Assembly: GCA_963611685.1 (NCBI GenBank)
Contig: CAVDSU010000086.1
Span: 1-9,516 of the forward strand
Source of the DNA: UBA1724 sp963611685
Lineage (GTDB): Bacteria > Verrucomicrobiota > Lentisphaeria > Oligosphaerales > Oligosphaeraceae
Length of the DNA: 9,516 nucleotides
Direction of reading: 5' to 3'
A program made the translations under genes and the position numbers. Under the pieces are notes generated by a model that was given only the letters and a program-made list of their open reading frames with translations, was not told the origin of the DNA and did not search any database. Within the stretch, counting starts at the first letter, position 1; each line of letters begins with the position of its first letter. Of the stretch, positions 1-6,482 are shown piece by piece.

Positions 1-372
1 GGCTTTTGCCGCATTGCCGAACGCCGCTTTTCCCTAAAGGGGGGTGCGGGGGGCGATGCCCCTCCGTCCTTTGGATATTCCCCCCGCCTTCCGAATGCCG
101 CGTTACCGCGGCGCCCTTCCGCGGCTTTTGCCGCATTGCCGAACGCCGCTTTTCCCTAAAGGGGGGTGCGGGGGGCGGCAGTCCCCCCGAATTAGTAGCT
201 AGACGCTAGTGGCTAGTGGCTAGTTTATAAGGTGCCGCAGGCGCCCTTCCGCGGCTTTTGCCGCATTGCCGAACGCCGCTTTCCCCTAAAGGGGGGTGCG
301 GGGGGCGATGCCCCCCCGTCCTTTGGATATCCCCCCCGCCTTCCGAATGCCGCGTTACCGCGGCGCCCTTCC
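1..372. repeat. GC-rich direct repeats, three copies of a 54-bp unit
   Basis: A unit of about 54 bp, starting GGCTTTTGCCGCATTGCC and ending in a G-run followed by C, occurs at 1-54, 123-176 and 253-306 with almost no change. The first and third copies extend into a longer direct repeat of about 120 bp (1-120 and 253-372), which includes the shared segment TTCCGAATGCCGCGTTACCG. The middle copy lacks this extension and runs into CTAG-rich DNA instead. A short linker, GCGCCCTTCC, precedes copies two and three. Short ORFs across this stretch exist only because stop codons are rare in GC-rich repeats, and I see no gene here. The first copy begins at the window edge, so the array probably continues leftwards. 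Confidence 0.9.
190..252 (-). repeat. Inverted copy of the CTAG-rich repeat found at 2539-2597
   Basis: This segment reads GCTAGTGGCTAGTGGCTAG, then a short AT stretch, then GGTGCCGCAGGCGCCCTTCC. Its reverse complement matches 2539-2580, where GGAAGGGCGCCTGCGGCACC is followed by ACTAGCCACTAGCCACT. The NERD-helicase gene and its flanking repeats therefore sit between oppositely oriented copies of this element too. Confidence 0.8.
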
Positions 373-553
373 GCCTGCCGGGCGGGAATGTTTTGGGCTT
401 TCCCCTTTGCGGCGCGCTCTGGCGCCGCTCGGTGCACGCGCCGGCAAATTCCGGCGCGGGGTTTCGCCTGCGAAACCCTGGCCGAACTTCTCGCAGACCC
501 GCCGTAGCCTTGGTGAAGGCGGGCTCCCTCCTTCTCCCTTCTTTTTTTTGAAA
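363..553 (+). repeat. Left inverted repeat flanking the NERD-helicase gene
   Basis: This block is the reverse complement, with scattered mismatches and small indels, of 2171-2390. The best conserved core is 449-527, which pairs with 2208-2289. It can form nested hairpins: GGGTTTCGC (459-467) with GCGAAACCC (470-478); CCCGC (498-502) with GCGGG (519-523); and inside the latter GCCTT (507-511) with AAGGC (516-520). A pyrimidine tract follows and runs to the stop codon of the helicase gene at 554. As the element lies immediately 3' of that gene, it could end its transcript, but this is inferred. Confidence 0.85.
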
Positions 554-2170
554 TCAGCGCGTCCGCGCGGATTCCAGGATGATCAGCAGGTGTGTTGCGC
601 GGCTCATGGCGGTATATCGGCCGGTCTTTTGCCAGCGTGGGTCGTCGTCGTTGACCTCCAGGAGGATGACGACGCGGGATTCGCATCCCTTGAATTTCAT
701 GTAGGTGAAGTACCGCAGTTCTGCGGCGTCGTTGGTGGCGGTGGAGTTTTCCACGACATGGTATTTTCCGACGGTGGGGTCATTTCCCAGGCAGGTGTTG
801 GCCAGGGAGTGTGCGCCCAGGATCACCACGTCGGAGTGTGGTACTTTTTCCACGGCGAAGAGGGTATTCAGGACGCTCTGCAGGTTGGCGCGGCAATCGC
901 CTTCCAGGACCATGACGTCGGCGCCCTCGGGGGTGCCGTCCATGGCGAGCATCTTCTGGTCGTGGTAGGGGCTCAGCGCCTGGATGATCTTCCGGGTATT
1001 TCGGCAGTTTCGGCAGAGGGTGACGGGCGGCGTGGCCATGTCGGGCAGGTGGAGCTCGTCGCGGAAGATGTTCTGCTCGGGGTCGTAGAAGACGTAGAAT
1101 TGTCCCTCGGGCTTGACCAGCCGGAGGATGACCCTCCACATGATGGGAGTGAAGTCCTGTCCTTCGTCCACGATGACGGCGTCGAAGTCGAGGGGGGTGT
1201 CGTCCAGTTTCTTTTCGAGGAATTGCGGCATGATTTCCTCGTAGAGCTTCGAGTTGTTGACGTGCTTGGCGTACTGGTCCTTAGTCGCCCCCAGGGTCTC
1301 GGCACAGAAGCGGAAGAAGGTCATCGCCTGGACATTGCAGCAGCCCCTCTCGAGGGTCTTCTGGATCTTCTTGGCCAGGAGCTCGTTGTAGCAGAGCAAC
1401 AGCACCTCCTTGCCCTCGTCGGCAAGCATCCGCGCCTTCTGGAGCGCCAGGACGGTCTTGCCGGTGCCCGCGCCGCCCCGGACGAGCAGGCGCGGAAAGG
1501 CCTCCATGGCCTCCATGATGGCGGTCTGCTCCGCGGTGAGGCGTTCGAAGACCCGGGAGTCCTCCTCCAGGCGGAAGGGGAGGCGCCGCGGCAGCTCGAA
1601 TTCCGGTTCCAGGACCTCGAGGATCTCTTCCTCGTCTAGGCGCACGTCGTCACGGAGCCCCCTCGGGAGCGGCGTCATCTCCAGGAGGCGGAAGAGGAAT
1701 TCCTCCAGGTCGCCCTTGAGCTCTTCGCGGCAGATGGTCAGTCCGCGGGCCTCGGGCGGCCACGGGATATTCGCTCCCTGGCAGCGGGGAAAGCAGAGGG
1801 CGTGGGCAATGCGCAGGGGCACCTCGTTGCGGTTCAGCTTCTCCCGCAACAACGCCAGTATGGCGTATTTGTTCTTGCGCACTTGCTCCATCGGGGTGAT
1901 GTGGGTGCCATCCTGGAACCACTTCCCCTCCCGATACGCAATCTCGCCGCCCTTTACCTCCAGAATGACCATGCCCCGCTTGGGATGGTACAGCACGAAG
2001 TCGATCTCGCCATCGTGCAGCATGCCCTCCTGGTCACGGCTGACATACGGCAGGTTGTGCAACACAATCCAGTGGGGCGAGAGCTTTAATTCCAAGGCAT
2101 CGAAGACCACCTTCTCGGCCTCCGAGGCCTTCGGACGATCTTCGGAAAGACGCGGGATGAAACGGGGCAT
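554..2170 (-). CDS. NERD-domain nuclease fused to UvrD-like superfamily 1 helicase
   Basis: A 538-residue protein. Residues about 12-130 form a NERD (nuclease-related) domain of the PD-(D/E)XK type: GEIDFVL (D57) is followed by VILEVK (E71, K73) and a downstream Gln (Q96). The rest is a superfamily 1A helicase core: Q215 of the Q-motif, Walker A GGAGTGKT (232-239), Walker B VIVDEGQD (332-339), motif III-like FYDPEQNIF (361-369), LCRNCRNT (385-392), motif V around TYMKFKGCESR (489-499) and motif VI YTAMSRATHLL (519-529). All ATPase motifs look intact, so an active ATP-driven DNA-processing enzyme is expected. NERD-helicases are recurrent in accessory and defence regions, but their role is mostly unknown. 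The start ATG gives the MPRFIP opening I expect for such proteins. No Shine-Dalgarno site precedes it: the upstream coding strand is a pyrimidine tract belonging to the flanking inverted repeat. The gene stands alone, transcribed away from the rest of the window. General DNA repair is an alternative role. Confidence 0.9.
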   Translation of the reverse strand: MPRFIPRLSEDRPKASEAEKVVFDALELKLSPHWIVLHNLPYVSRDQEGMLHDGEIDFVLYHPKRGMVILEVKGGEIAYREGKWFQDGTHITPMEQVRKNKYAILALLREKLNRNEVPLRIAHALCFPRCQGANIPWPPEARGLTICREELKGDLEEFLFRLLEMTPLPRGLRDDVRLDEEEILEVLEPEFELPRRLPFRLEEDSRVFERLTAEQTAIMEAMEAFPRLLVRGGAGTGKTVLALQKARMLADEGKEVLLLCYNELLAKKIQKTLERGCCNVQAMTFFRFCAETLGATKDQYAKHVNNSKLYEEIMPQFLEKKLDDTPLDFDAVIVDEGQDFTPIMWRVILRLVKPEGQFYVFYDPEQNIFRDELHLPDMATPPVTLCRNCRNTRKIIQALSPYHDQKMLAMDGTPEGADVMVLEGDCRANLQSVLNTLFAVEKVPHSDVVILGAHSLANTCLGNDPTVGKYHVVENSTATNDAAELRYFTYMKFKGCESRVVILLEVNDDDPRWQKTGRYTAMSRATHLLIILESARTR

Positions 2171-2390
2171 GGGCGGAAAGAAAAAAGGAGGAAGGAGGAA
2201 GGAGAAAGGAGCCCGCCTTCGCCAAGGCTACTGCGGGTCTGCGAGAAGTTTGGCCAGGATTTCGCGGATGCGAAACCCCGCGCCGGAATCTACCGGGCAT
2301 GCGCCGGCGCACGCAAATTGGCGCGCAAGGGGAAAAGCCAAAAAAGAAAATGTACCGCCGGTGAGCGGAAGGGCGCCTGCGGCACCTTGC
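2171..2390 (-). repeat. Right inverted repeat flanking the NERD-helicase gene
   Basis: This is the partner of 363-553 in opposite orientation, starting directly upstream of the helicase ATG. Nested hairpins recur: GCCTT (2215-2219) with AAGGC (2224-2228), inside CCCGC (2212-2216) with GCGGG (2233-2237), and TTTCGC (2260-2265) with GCGAAA (2270-2275). Because the repeat fills the immediate upstream region, any promoter or translation signal of the minus-strand helicase must lie inside it or be further upstream. No gene is seen here. Confidence 0.85.
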
Positions 2391-2647
2391 AGACTAGCCA
2401 CTAATTGCCAGGTACTTGCGTGCGCCCGCGGCAGCCTAGCCACTAATTGCCAGGTACTTGCGGGCGTGGGGGCGCCCGCGGCAGACTAGCCACTAGCCAC
2501 TAATTGCTAGGTACTAAAGCGGCACCGCCGCTCCAGCGGCGGAAGGGCGCCTGCGGCACCTTGCAGACTAGCCACTAGCCACTAATTGCTAGGTACTTGC
2601 GGGCGCGGGTGCGCCCGCGGTAGACTAGCCACTAATTGCCAGGTACT
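2391..2647 (+). repeat. Tandem array of CTAG-rich units separated by GC hairpins
   Basis: Five units of the form AGACTAGCCACTAATTGCC plus AGGTACT occur at 2391-2416, 2433-2458, 2483-2515, 2565-2597 and 2622-2647. Units three and four carry an extra CTAGCCA duplication. Between units lie short GC-rich palindromes, for example GCGGGCGC (2600-2607) with GCGCCCGC (2611-2618), separated by three bases. A second linker type, GGAAGGGCGCCTGCGGCACC, appears before units one and four. The motifs contain TAG and TAA and no coding frame crosses the array, so it is noncoding. It is not a CRISPR: unit lengths vary, and the spacers are repeats themselves. Confidence 0.85.
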
Positions 2648-3008
2648 AGTTTAGTTATGGAACGCGCGCGAACGGGTGCGGGGGCGCATTTATTGTGTTT
2701 TTGCGAAAATGCCAAATGTATCCCTTCCGAGGGAGGCGCGGATGCGCTGGTGGGGGAGTTTGTCAAAAATGGTCGTCGGGACAGTGCAACGCGTTAATGC
2801 CTTATTTTTTTTCGGGGGGACTCTGTTAGCATTTTGTTAAAATTGTTGTCGAGAAGCAAATTTTTTTGCAAAAAATGAATGGAAATTGCAAAAGTGTGTT
2901 TACAGTACCAACGATATCGGAAAAAGTCCGAGATCTGAAGCGGTTGGAAAGTTACAGGAATAACTGCTTTACTCATAAACACAGGAACAAACAGGAGACT
3001 TTTTAATT
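2648..3008 (+). promoter_or_regulatory. AT-rich leader of the Lys/Ala-rich protein gene
   Basis: From about 2790 the base composition turns sharply AT-rich compared with its flanks, which fits a promoter and 5' untranslated region for the gene at 3009. Visible items are a perfect 14-bp palindrome, TTTTTTGCAAAAAA, at 2862-2875, and TTGCAA again at 2886-2891. I could not place a convincing -35/-10 pair. The leader carries the only textbook ribosome binding site in this half of the window. No ORF here looks real. Confidence 0.45.
2993..2997 (+). promoter_or_regulatory. Ribosome binding site of the Lys/Ala-rich protein gene
   Basis: AGGAG lies 11 bases upstream of the ATG at 3009, a slightly long but workable spacing with an AT-rich spacer. 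It supports this start codon and suggests efficient translation. Confidence 0.7.
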
Positions 3009-3335
3009 ATGGCACAAGCAAAGAAGCGCATTCGTCGTGGATTCGCCCAGATTCTGAGTGACAAGCTCGTGAAGAAGTACGCCGATAAGGTGGCTGAGGA
3101 GATCTTGAAGAAGGCGATTGAGGACGTTGCCGACGTAGTTGAGAGCCTGGATGCCGCCAAGAAGGCGAAGAAGGACGCGGAGAAGGCCGCCAAGCGCCAG
3201 GCGAAGAAGGACGCCAAGGCCGCTGCGAAGAAGGCCGCCAAGAAGGCGAAGAAGGTCCGCCGCCCCAGCACCCGCCTGCTGAAGAAGTATTCCCGCGAAC
3301 AGCTGGAGAACTATCTGAAGAAGATGGAGCAATAG
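3009..3335 (+). CDS. Small Lys/Ala-rich basic protein, possibly histone H1-like
   Basis: A 108-residue protein with about 27 Lys, 21 Ala and 8 Arg against about 15 acidic residues, giving a net charge near +20. Three parts are visible. Residues 1-50 are mixed-charge and probably helical (for example ILSDKLVKKYADKVAEEIL). Residues 50-83 are a low-complexity tract of KK, AK and AAKK repeats. The C-terminal segment 84-108 opens with RRPSTRLLKKY and ends ENYLKKMEQ. There is no signal peptide or membrane segment. Lys/Ala tails of this kind occur in bacterial histone H1-like proteins and on some HU proteins, where they bind DNA or RNA without sequence specificity; I infer a nucleoid or nucleic-acid binding role from composition only. 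A clear ribosome binding site and dedicated leader support a real, well expressed gene. It is alone between two repeat fields. Alternatives include a ribosome-associated protein. I do not recognise a named family. Confidence 0.75.
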   Translation: MAQAKKRIRRGFAQILSDKLVKKYADKVAEEILKKAIEDVADVVESLDAAKKAKKDAEKAAKRQAKKDAKAAAKKAAKKAKKVRRPSTRLLKKYSREQLENYLKKMEQ

Positions 3336-3453
3336 ACTCCCGCTCTTTTCCTTTCCCCCGGAGGCATCCCCCCCGGATGGGGACACAGCTCGCGCCGCCC
3401 GCGCTTCGCGTCTATCGTGAAAGCCGGCGGCGCATTTCTTTCTAATGCATTCC

Positions 3454-3550
3454 AACCACGGAAGAACACCGAAATAAATTTTTTTTAACCACGGAATAAC
3501 ACCGAAATAAATTTTCTTAACCACGGAAGAAAGCCGAAATAAATTTTCTT
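3454..3550 (+). repeat. Three 32-33 bp direct repeats (AACCACGGAA type)
   Basis: Units start at 3454, 3487 and 3519, each reading approximately AACCACGGAAGAACACCGAA followed by ATAAATTTT and more T. They are the short form of the unit that opens each 113-bp repeat immediately downstream. The 118 bases between the preceding stop codon and this array (3336-3453) hold nothing I can identify. Confidence 0.9.
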
Positions 3551-4020
3551 AATCACGGAATGACACCGAAATAAAATTTTTTAACCACGGAAGAACACAG
3601 AAAAAATCGGTGCCCTTCGGTGTCTCGCGGAGCGGTTTCGGGGTGTTTCAGTGATTTGAATTCAACCACGGAAGAACACCGAAATAAAATTTTTTAACCA
3701 CTGAAGAACACAGAAAAAATCGGTGTACTTCGGTGTCTCGCGGAGCGGTTTCGGGGTGTTTCTGTGGTTTGAATTCAACCACGGAAGAACACCGAAATAA
3801 AATTTTTTAACCACTGAAGAACACAAAAAAATTTTCGGGGTATTCGGTGTGCCGCGGAGCGGTTTCCGGGTGTTTCGGTGGTTCGAATTCAACCACGGAA
3901 TAACACAGAATTCTTTTCACTGAGGAACACAAAAAAGACTTTCTGTGGCTTCGGTGTCCCGCGGAGCGGTTTCCGTGTGTTCGGTGGTTGAAAAAAGTCT
4001 TCCGCGTGTTCTGTGGTTCG
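3551..4020 (+). repeat. Tandem 113-114 bp repeats with internal inverted symmetry
   Basis: Three consecutive copies lie at 3551-3663, 3664-3776 and 3777-3890, with a fourth, more diverged copy at 3891-4020. Each opens with AACCACGGAAGAACACCGAA and an A/T run. It then has a second arm, AACCACTGAAGAACACA, a central CGGAGCGGTTTC segment, and closes with GTGTTTCTGTGGTT and GAATTC. The closing arm is the reverse complement of the opening arm of the next unit, so hairpins form at the junctions, for example 3760-3786 and 3874-3900 around a GAATTC loop. Reading frames through this field are low-complexity shadows; I see no gene. Confidence 0.92.
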
Positions 4021-4240
4021 TTTTTCCCCGAAACGCCGGGGCGCGCGAGGCTGTCGCGAGGCTATATTGGGGGCACACCGACAAGGGGGACGCGTTCTGG
4101 CGTGTGCCAGGCGCAAAGCGAAGGGGGCGGGGGGAAGAGAGTGCCATGCCCCTGTGGAATCCTGTGTTCGTTTTGGGCTGTTCCCGTTGTCCGTCGGATG
4201 GTGCTCTCTTGAGTCGAGGCCTTTGTTTTTCCTGAACCGA
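4021..4240. other. GC-rich intergenic segment upstream of the methylase operon
   Basis: An open frame from 4013 runs into the first methylase-like gene, but its first 76 codons give a Cys/Arg/Gly-rich sequence without any methylase character, so I treat this stretch as noncoding. No convincing promoter is visible. The operon promoter may be here or in the AT-rich parts of the upstream repeats. Confidence 0.5.
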
Positions 4241-4942
4241 ATGTCGTCTTCATCCCTGGTAAAATCCAAGCAGCGTGTCGCCGAGCATGGCGAGGTATTC
4301 ACCGCTGAGCGGGAGGTCAAGGCGATGTGCGACCTAGTGTCGGACGAATGCCTCCGCATTGACTCGCGTTTCCTGGAACCCGCCTGCGGCGACGGGAATT
4401 TCCTGTCGGAGATCTTGTCCCGGAAGCTCGCCGTGGTGCACCAGCGGTACCGCCGCAGTCCCGTGGACTTTGAGAAGAACTCGCTTTTGGCGCTTGGGAG
4501 CCTCTATGGCGTGGAGCTGCTGGCTGACAATGTGCTACTTTGCCGTCAGCGGCTCTTCGATCTCTGGAATGACGCGTATGCCCGAGCGGTGAAACCACGG
4601 GACCGCAAGGAGTCCGTCCGGGAGTCCGCCCGATACATCTTGGAGAAGAACATCATTCGTGGCAACGCCCTGAGCCTCCATCAGGTGGATGAAGAGGGGC
4701 GTGACATGCCGGAGCCCATCATTTTCTCCCAGTGGGCCTTCGTTACGGGACCCATGATGAAGCGCGAGGACTACACTTTCGAACAGCTCCTGAACCAGGA
4801 GCAACAGTCGCAGCCACCCCCTAAAAAGGGTCAACAGCTCTCCTTCGATTTTGATGACGAGACTCCGCAGGAGAAAGACGAGGGAGAGCTGATCCGGGTC
4901 TATCCACCCATTCAGTATTGGAGATTGAAGGAGTATGAGTGA
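4241..4942 (+). CDS. Methyltransferase-like subunit with motif I but no NPPY (restriction system subunit M)
   Basis: A 233-residue protein from the ATG at 4241. Residues 16-33 (HGEVFTAEREVKAMCDLV) resemble the N-terminal motif of gamma-type adenine methyltransferases. Motif I is FLEPACGDGNFL (44-55), followed by GVELLADN (90-97) for the acidic SAM-binding position and by NIIRGNAL (137-144). Where motif IV (N/D-PP-Y/F) is expected the sequence is EPIIFSQW (158-165), so the catalytic loop is missing. I therefore infer a SAM-binding-fold partner of the next gene rather than an independent methylase. A charged Gln/Pro-rich linker and SFDFDDE (201-207) precede the C-terminus. The start is uncertain: no Shine-Dalgarno site fits the ATG, while an in-frame TTG at 4223 has GAGG (4216-4219) close by. 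The last 8 bases overlap the next gene, indicating translational coupling. Gene trios of this kind are familiar to me from databases as restriction subunit M, Eco57I-type methylase and helicase. Confidence 0.82.
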   Translation: MSSSSLVKSKQRVAEHGEVFTAEREVKAMCDLVSDECLRIDSRFLEPACGDGNFLSEILSRKLAVVHQRYRRSPVDFEKNSLLALGSLYGVELLADNVLLCRQRLFDLWNDAYARAVKPRDRKESVRESARYILEKNIIRGNALSLHQVDEEGRDMPEPIIFSQWAFVTGPMMKREDYTFEQLLNQEQQSQPPPKKGQQLSFDFDDETPQEKDEGELIRVYPPIQYWRLKEYE

Positions 4943-6482
4943 ATCAGCGCCGAGTTCCCTCGTCCACAACCCGGACGTCTTGACCTGTCTGGCAAACCTC
5001 TCCAACGACGAGGTCTTTACGCCCCCCGATGTGGCGAACGCAATGCTGGACTTGCTTCCGCAGGAGCTCTTCCAAGACCCGGACACCACCTTCCTGGACC
5101 CCGCCTGCAAAAGCGGGGTCTTTCTGCGCGAAATCGCAAAGCGACTCTTGGTCGGACTGGAACCCGTCATCCCGGACCTGCAGCGAAGGAGGGACCATAT
5201 CTTCCATAAGCAGCTCTTCGGCATCGCTATCACGGAAATCACCAGCCTGCTGTCGCGGCGAAGCGTCTATTGCTCTAAATTCCCCGACGGCCCCTTCTCC
5301 ATCAGCAGATTCGACAACCCACAGGGAAATATCCGGTTCCAGCACACGACCCATGAATGGCACGACGGAAAATGCGTCCACTGCGGAGCCTCCCAGAAGG
5401 AATACGACCGCGATGACTCCCAAGAACAGCACGCCTACCAGTTCATCCATTCCCAGAACCCACAGGAACTCTTTCATATGAAATTCGATGTCATTATCTC
5501 TAATCCACCTTATCAACTGAATGACGGGGGAGGCGATGGAAGTAGTGCTAGGCCCATTTATCAGTTATTTGTGGAACAGGCTAAAAAGCTAAATCCGAAC
5601 TATATATCTATGATTATTCCTGCCAGATGGTATTCTGGAGGAAAGGGATTGGATGAATTTAGGGAAAATATGTTGAAAGACAATAGGTTGAATGTAATTC
5701 ATGACTTTCCTGAAACGGCAGACTGTTTTCCTGGAATTAATATTCGTGGTGGCGTGTGTTATTTCTTGTGGAGTAAAGAACATGATGGAGCATGCCATGT
5801 TGTAAATCATAAGAAAGGTGTTATTACAGAAATGGATCGTCCTCTTCTTGAAAGTGGAAGTGAAAGTTTTATTCGGTATAACTCTGCTATTTCTATTCTT
5901 CAGAAGGTAATGAAAAAGCAGGAAGAGACAATGGGAAATAGGGTTAGTTCTAGACTTCCATTTGGAGTGCCGTCAAATTTCTCTGATTATGTTCTTAAGC
6001 CCGATAGTAAGCACACACTTATACTTTATCGAAGCGAAAGAAATAAAAATGCAGAGAAAAAAGTGTATATGGATCCTTCGTATGTTACGAAGAATCTTGA
6101 ATGGAAGGGACGTCTGAAGGTTCTTGTTTCTAAAGCAAGTCCGGGAGGAGACGAGTTTCCTCATGCGATTATTTCTGCTCCAGTCTTGGCGGAGAAAAAC
6201 TCAGTTTGTACGGAAACTTATTTGATTGTAGATTTCGTGAATTCTGAAAAGGAAGGCTACAATCTGATTTCTTACATGAGTACGAAATTTTTCAGATTTA
6301 TGATGTCTCTTATAAAGAATACTCAAAACATTTCCAAGGGAGTATTTGACTTTGTCCCGGTGCAGGACTTTTCGAAATCCTGGACGGATGCGGAGTTATA
6401 TGCGAAATATGGATTGACATCGGAGGAGATTAGTTTCATAGAATCCATGATCAAGCCGATGGAGCTAGGGGAGGGTCATTGA
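4935..6482 (+). CDS. Eco57I-type adenine-specific DNA methyltransferase
   Basis: A 515-residue protein expected to transfer a methyl group from SAM to adenine in a specific DNA site. Residues 24-41 (NDEVFTPPDVANAMLDLL) form the N-terminal motif; motif I is FLDPACKSGVFL (53-64); FGIAIT (95-100) follows; motif IV is SNPPYQL (189-195). Between them, H140, H143, C147 and C150 could bind a metal ion. After about residue 300 conservation is not recognisable; this should be the target-recognition region, as in Eco57I-like enzymes. Codons up to about 180 are GC-rich like the neighbours, those from about 180 to 475 strongly AT-rich, and the final ones mixed, suggesting exchange of the catalytic/recognition half. 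The start ATG overlaps the end of the upstream gene by 8 bases. AAGGAG at 4928-4933 lies only one base from it, so initiation probably depends on re-initiation. The stop overlaps the next start in TGATG. Confidence 0.93.
   Translation: MSESAPSSLVHNPDVLTCLANLSNDEVFTPPDVANAMLDLLPQELFQDPDTTFLDPACKSGVFLREIAKRLLVGLEPVIPDLQRRRDHIFHKQLFGIAITEITSLLSRRSVYCSKFPDGPFSISRFDNPQGNIRFQHTTHEWHDGKCVHCGASQKEYDRDDSQEQHAYQFIHSQNPQELFHMKFDVIISNPPYQLNDGGGDGSSARPIYQLFVEQAKKLNPNYISMIIPARWYSGGKGLDEFRENMLKDNRLNVIHDFPETADCFPGINIRGGVCYFLWSKEHDGACHVVNHKKGVITEMDRPLLESGSESFIRYNSAISILQKVMKKQEETMGNRVSSRLPFGVPSNFSDYVLKPDSKHTLILYRSERNKNAEKKVYMDPSYVTKNLEWKGRLKVLVSKASPGGDEFPHAIISAPVLAEKNSVCTETYLIVDFVNSEKEGYNLISYMSTKFFRFMMSLIKNTQNISKGVFDFVPVQDFSKSWTDAELYAKYGLTSEEISFIESMIKPMELGEGH
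5470..6360 (+). other. AT-rich compositional island inside the methylase gene
   Basis: Hand counts of 60-base lines give 36 G+C at 5041-5100, but 19 at 5641-5700, 24 at 5941-6000 and 18 at 6241-6300. The shift begins just before the NPPY codons and fades near the end of the gene, while both neighbouring genes are GC-rich. Reading frame and protein coherence are kept throughout, so this is a homologous or in-frame exchange rather than an insertion. Confidence 0.8.
6469..6475 (+). promoter_or_regulatory. Ribosome binding site deciding the ATG at 6482
   Basis: A GGGAGGG-like purine run (around 6468-6475) lies about seven bases before the ATG at 6482. It supports that ATG over the TTG at 6479, and the ATG overlaps the upstream stop in TGATG. 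Confidence 0.6.

Noticed and set aside
296..1639. A 447-codon plus-strand open frame
   Set aside because: It is antisense to the NERD-helicase gene and starts within the GC-rich repeats. The product has no recognisable domain.
2391..2647. CRISPR array
   Set aside because: Repeat lengths vary, the intervening sequences are palindromic and repeat each other, and no cas gene is present.
3353..3390. Terminator after the Lys/Ala-rich gene
   Set aside because: There are C- and G-runs, but I could not draw a stable stem followed by a T-run.
3003..3524. A 173-codon minus-strand open frame over the Lys/Ala-rich gene
   Set aside because: Its Leu/Ala-rich product is the complement of AAG and GCC codons; the plus-strand gene has the ribosome binding site and plausible composition.
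3454..3890. CRISPR array or coding repeat protein
   Set aside because: There are no unique spacers; the units are directly tandem. The reading frames through them give only repeat-derived low-complexity sequence with no start signals.
4013..4240. N-terminal extension of the first methylase-like gene
   Set aside because: The 76 extra residues are Arg/Gly/Cys-rich, begin within the end of the repeat field and show no methylase character. The ATG at 4241 gives the expected start.
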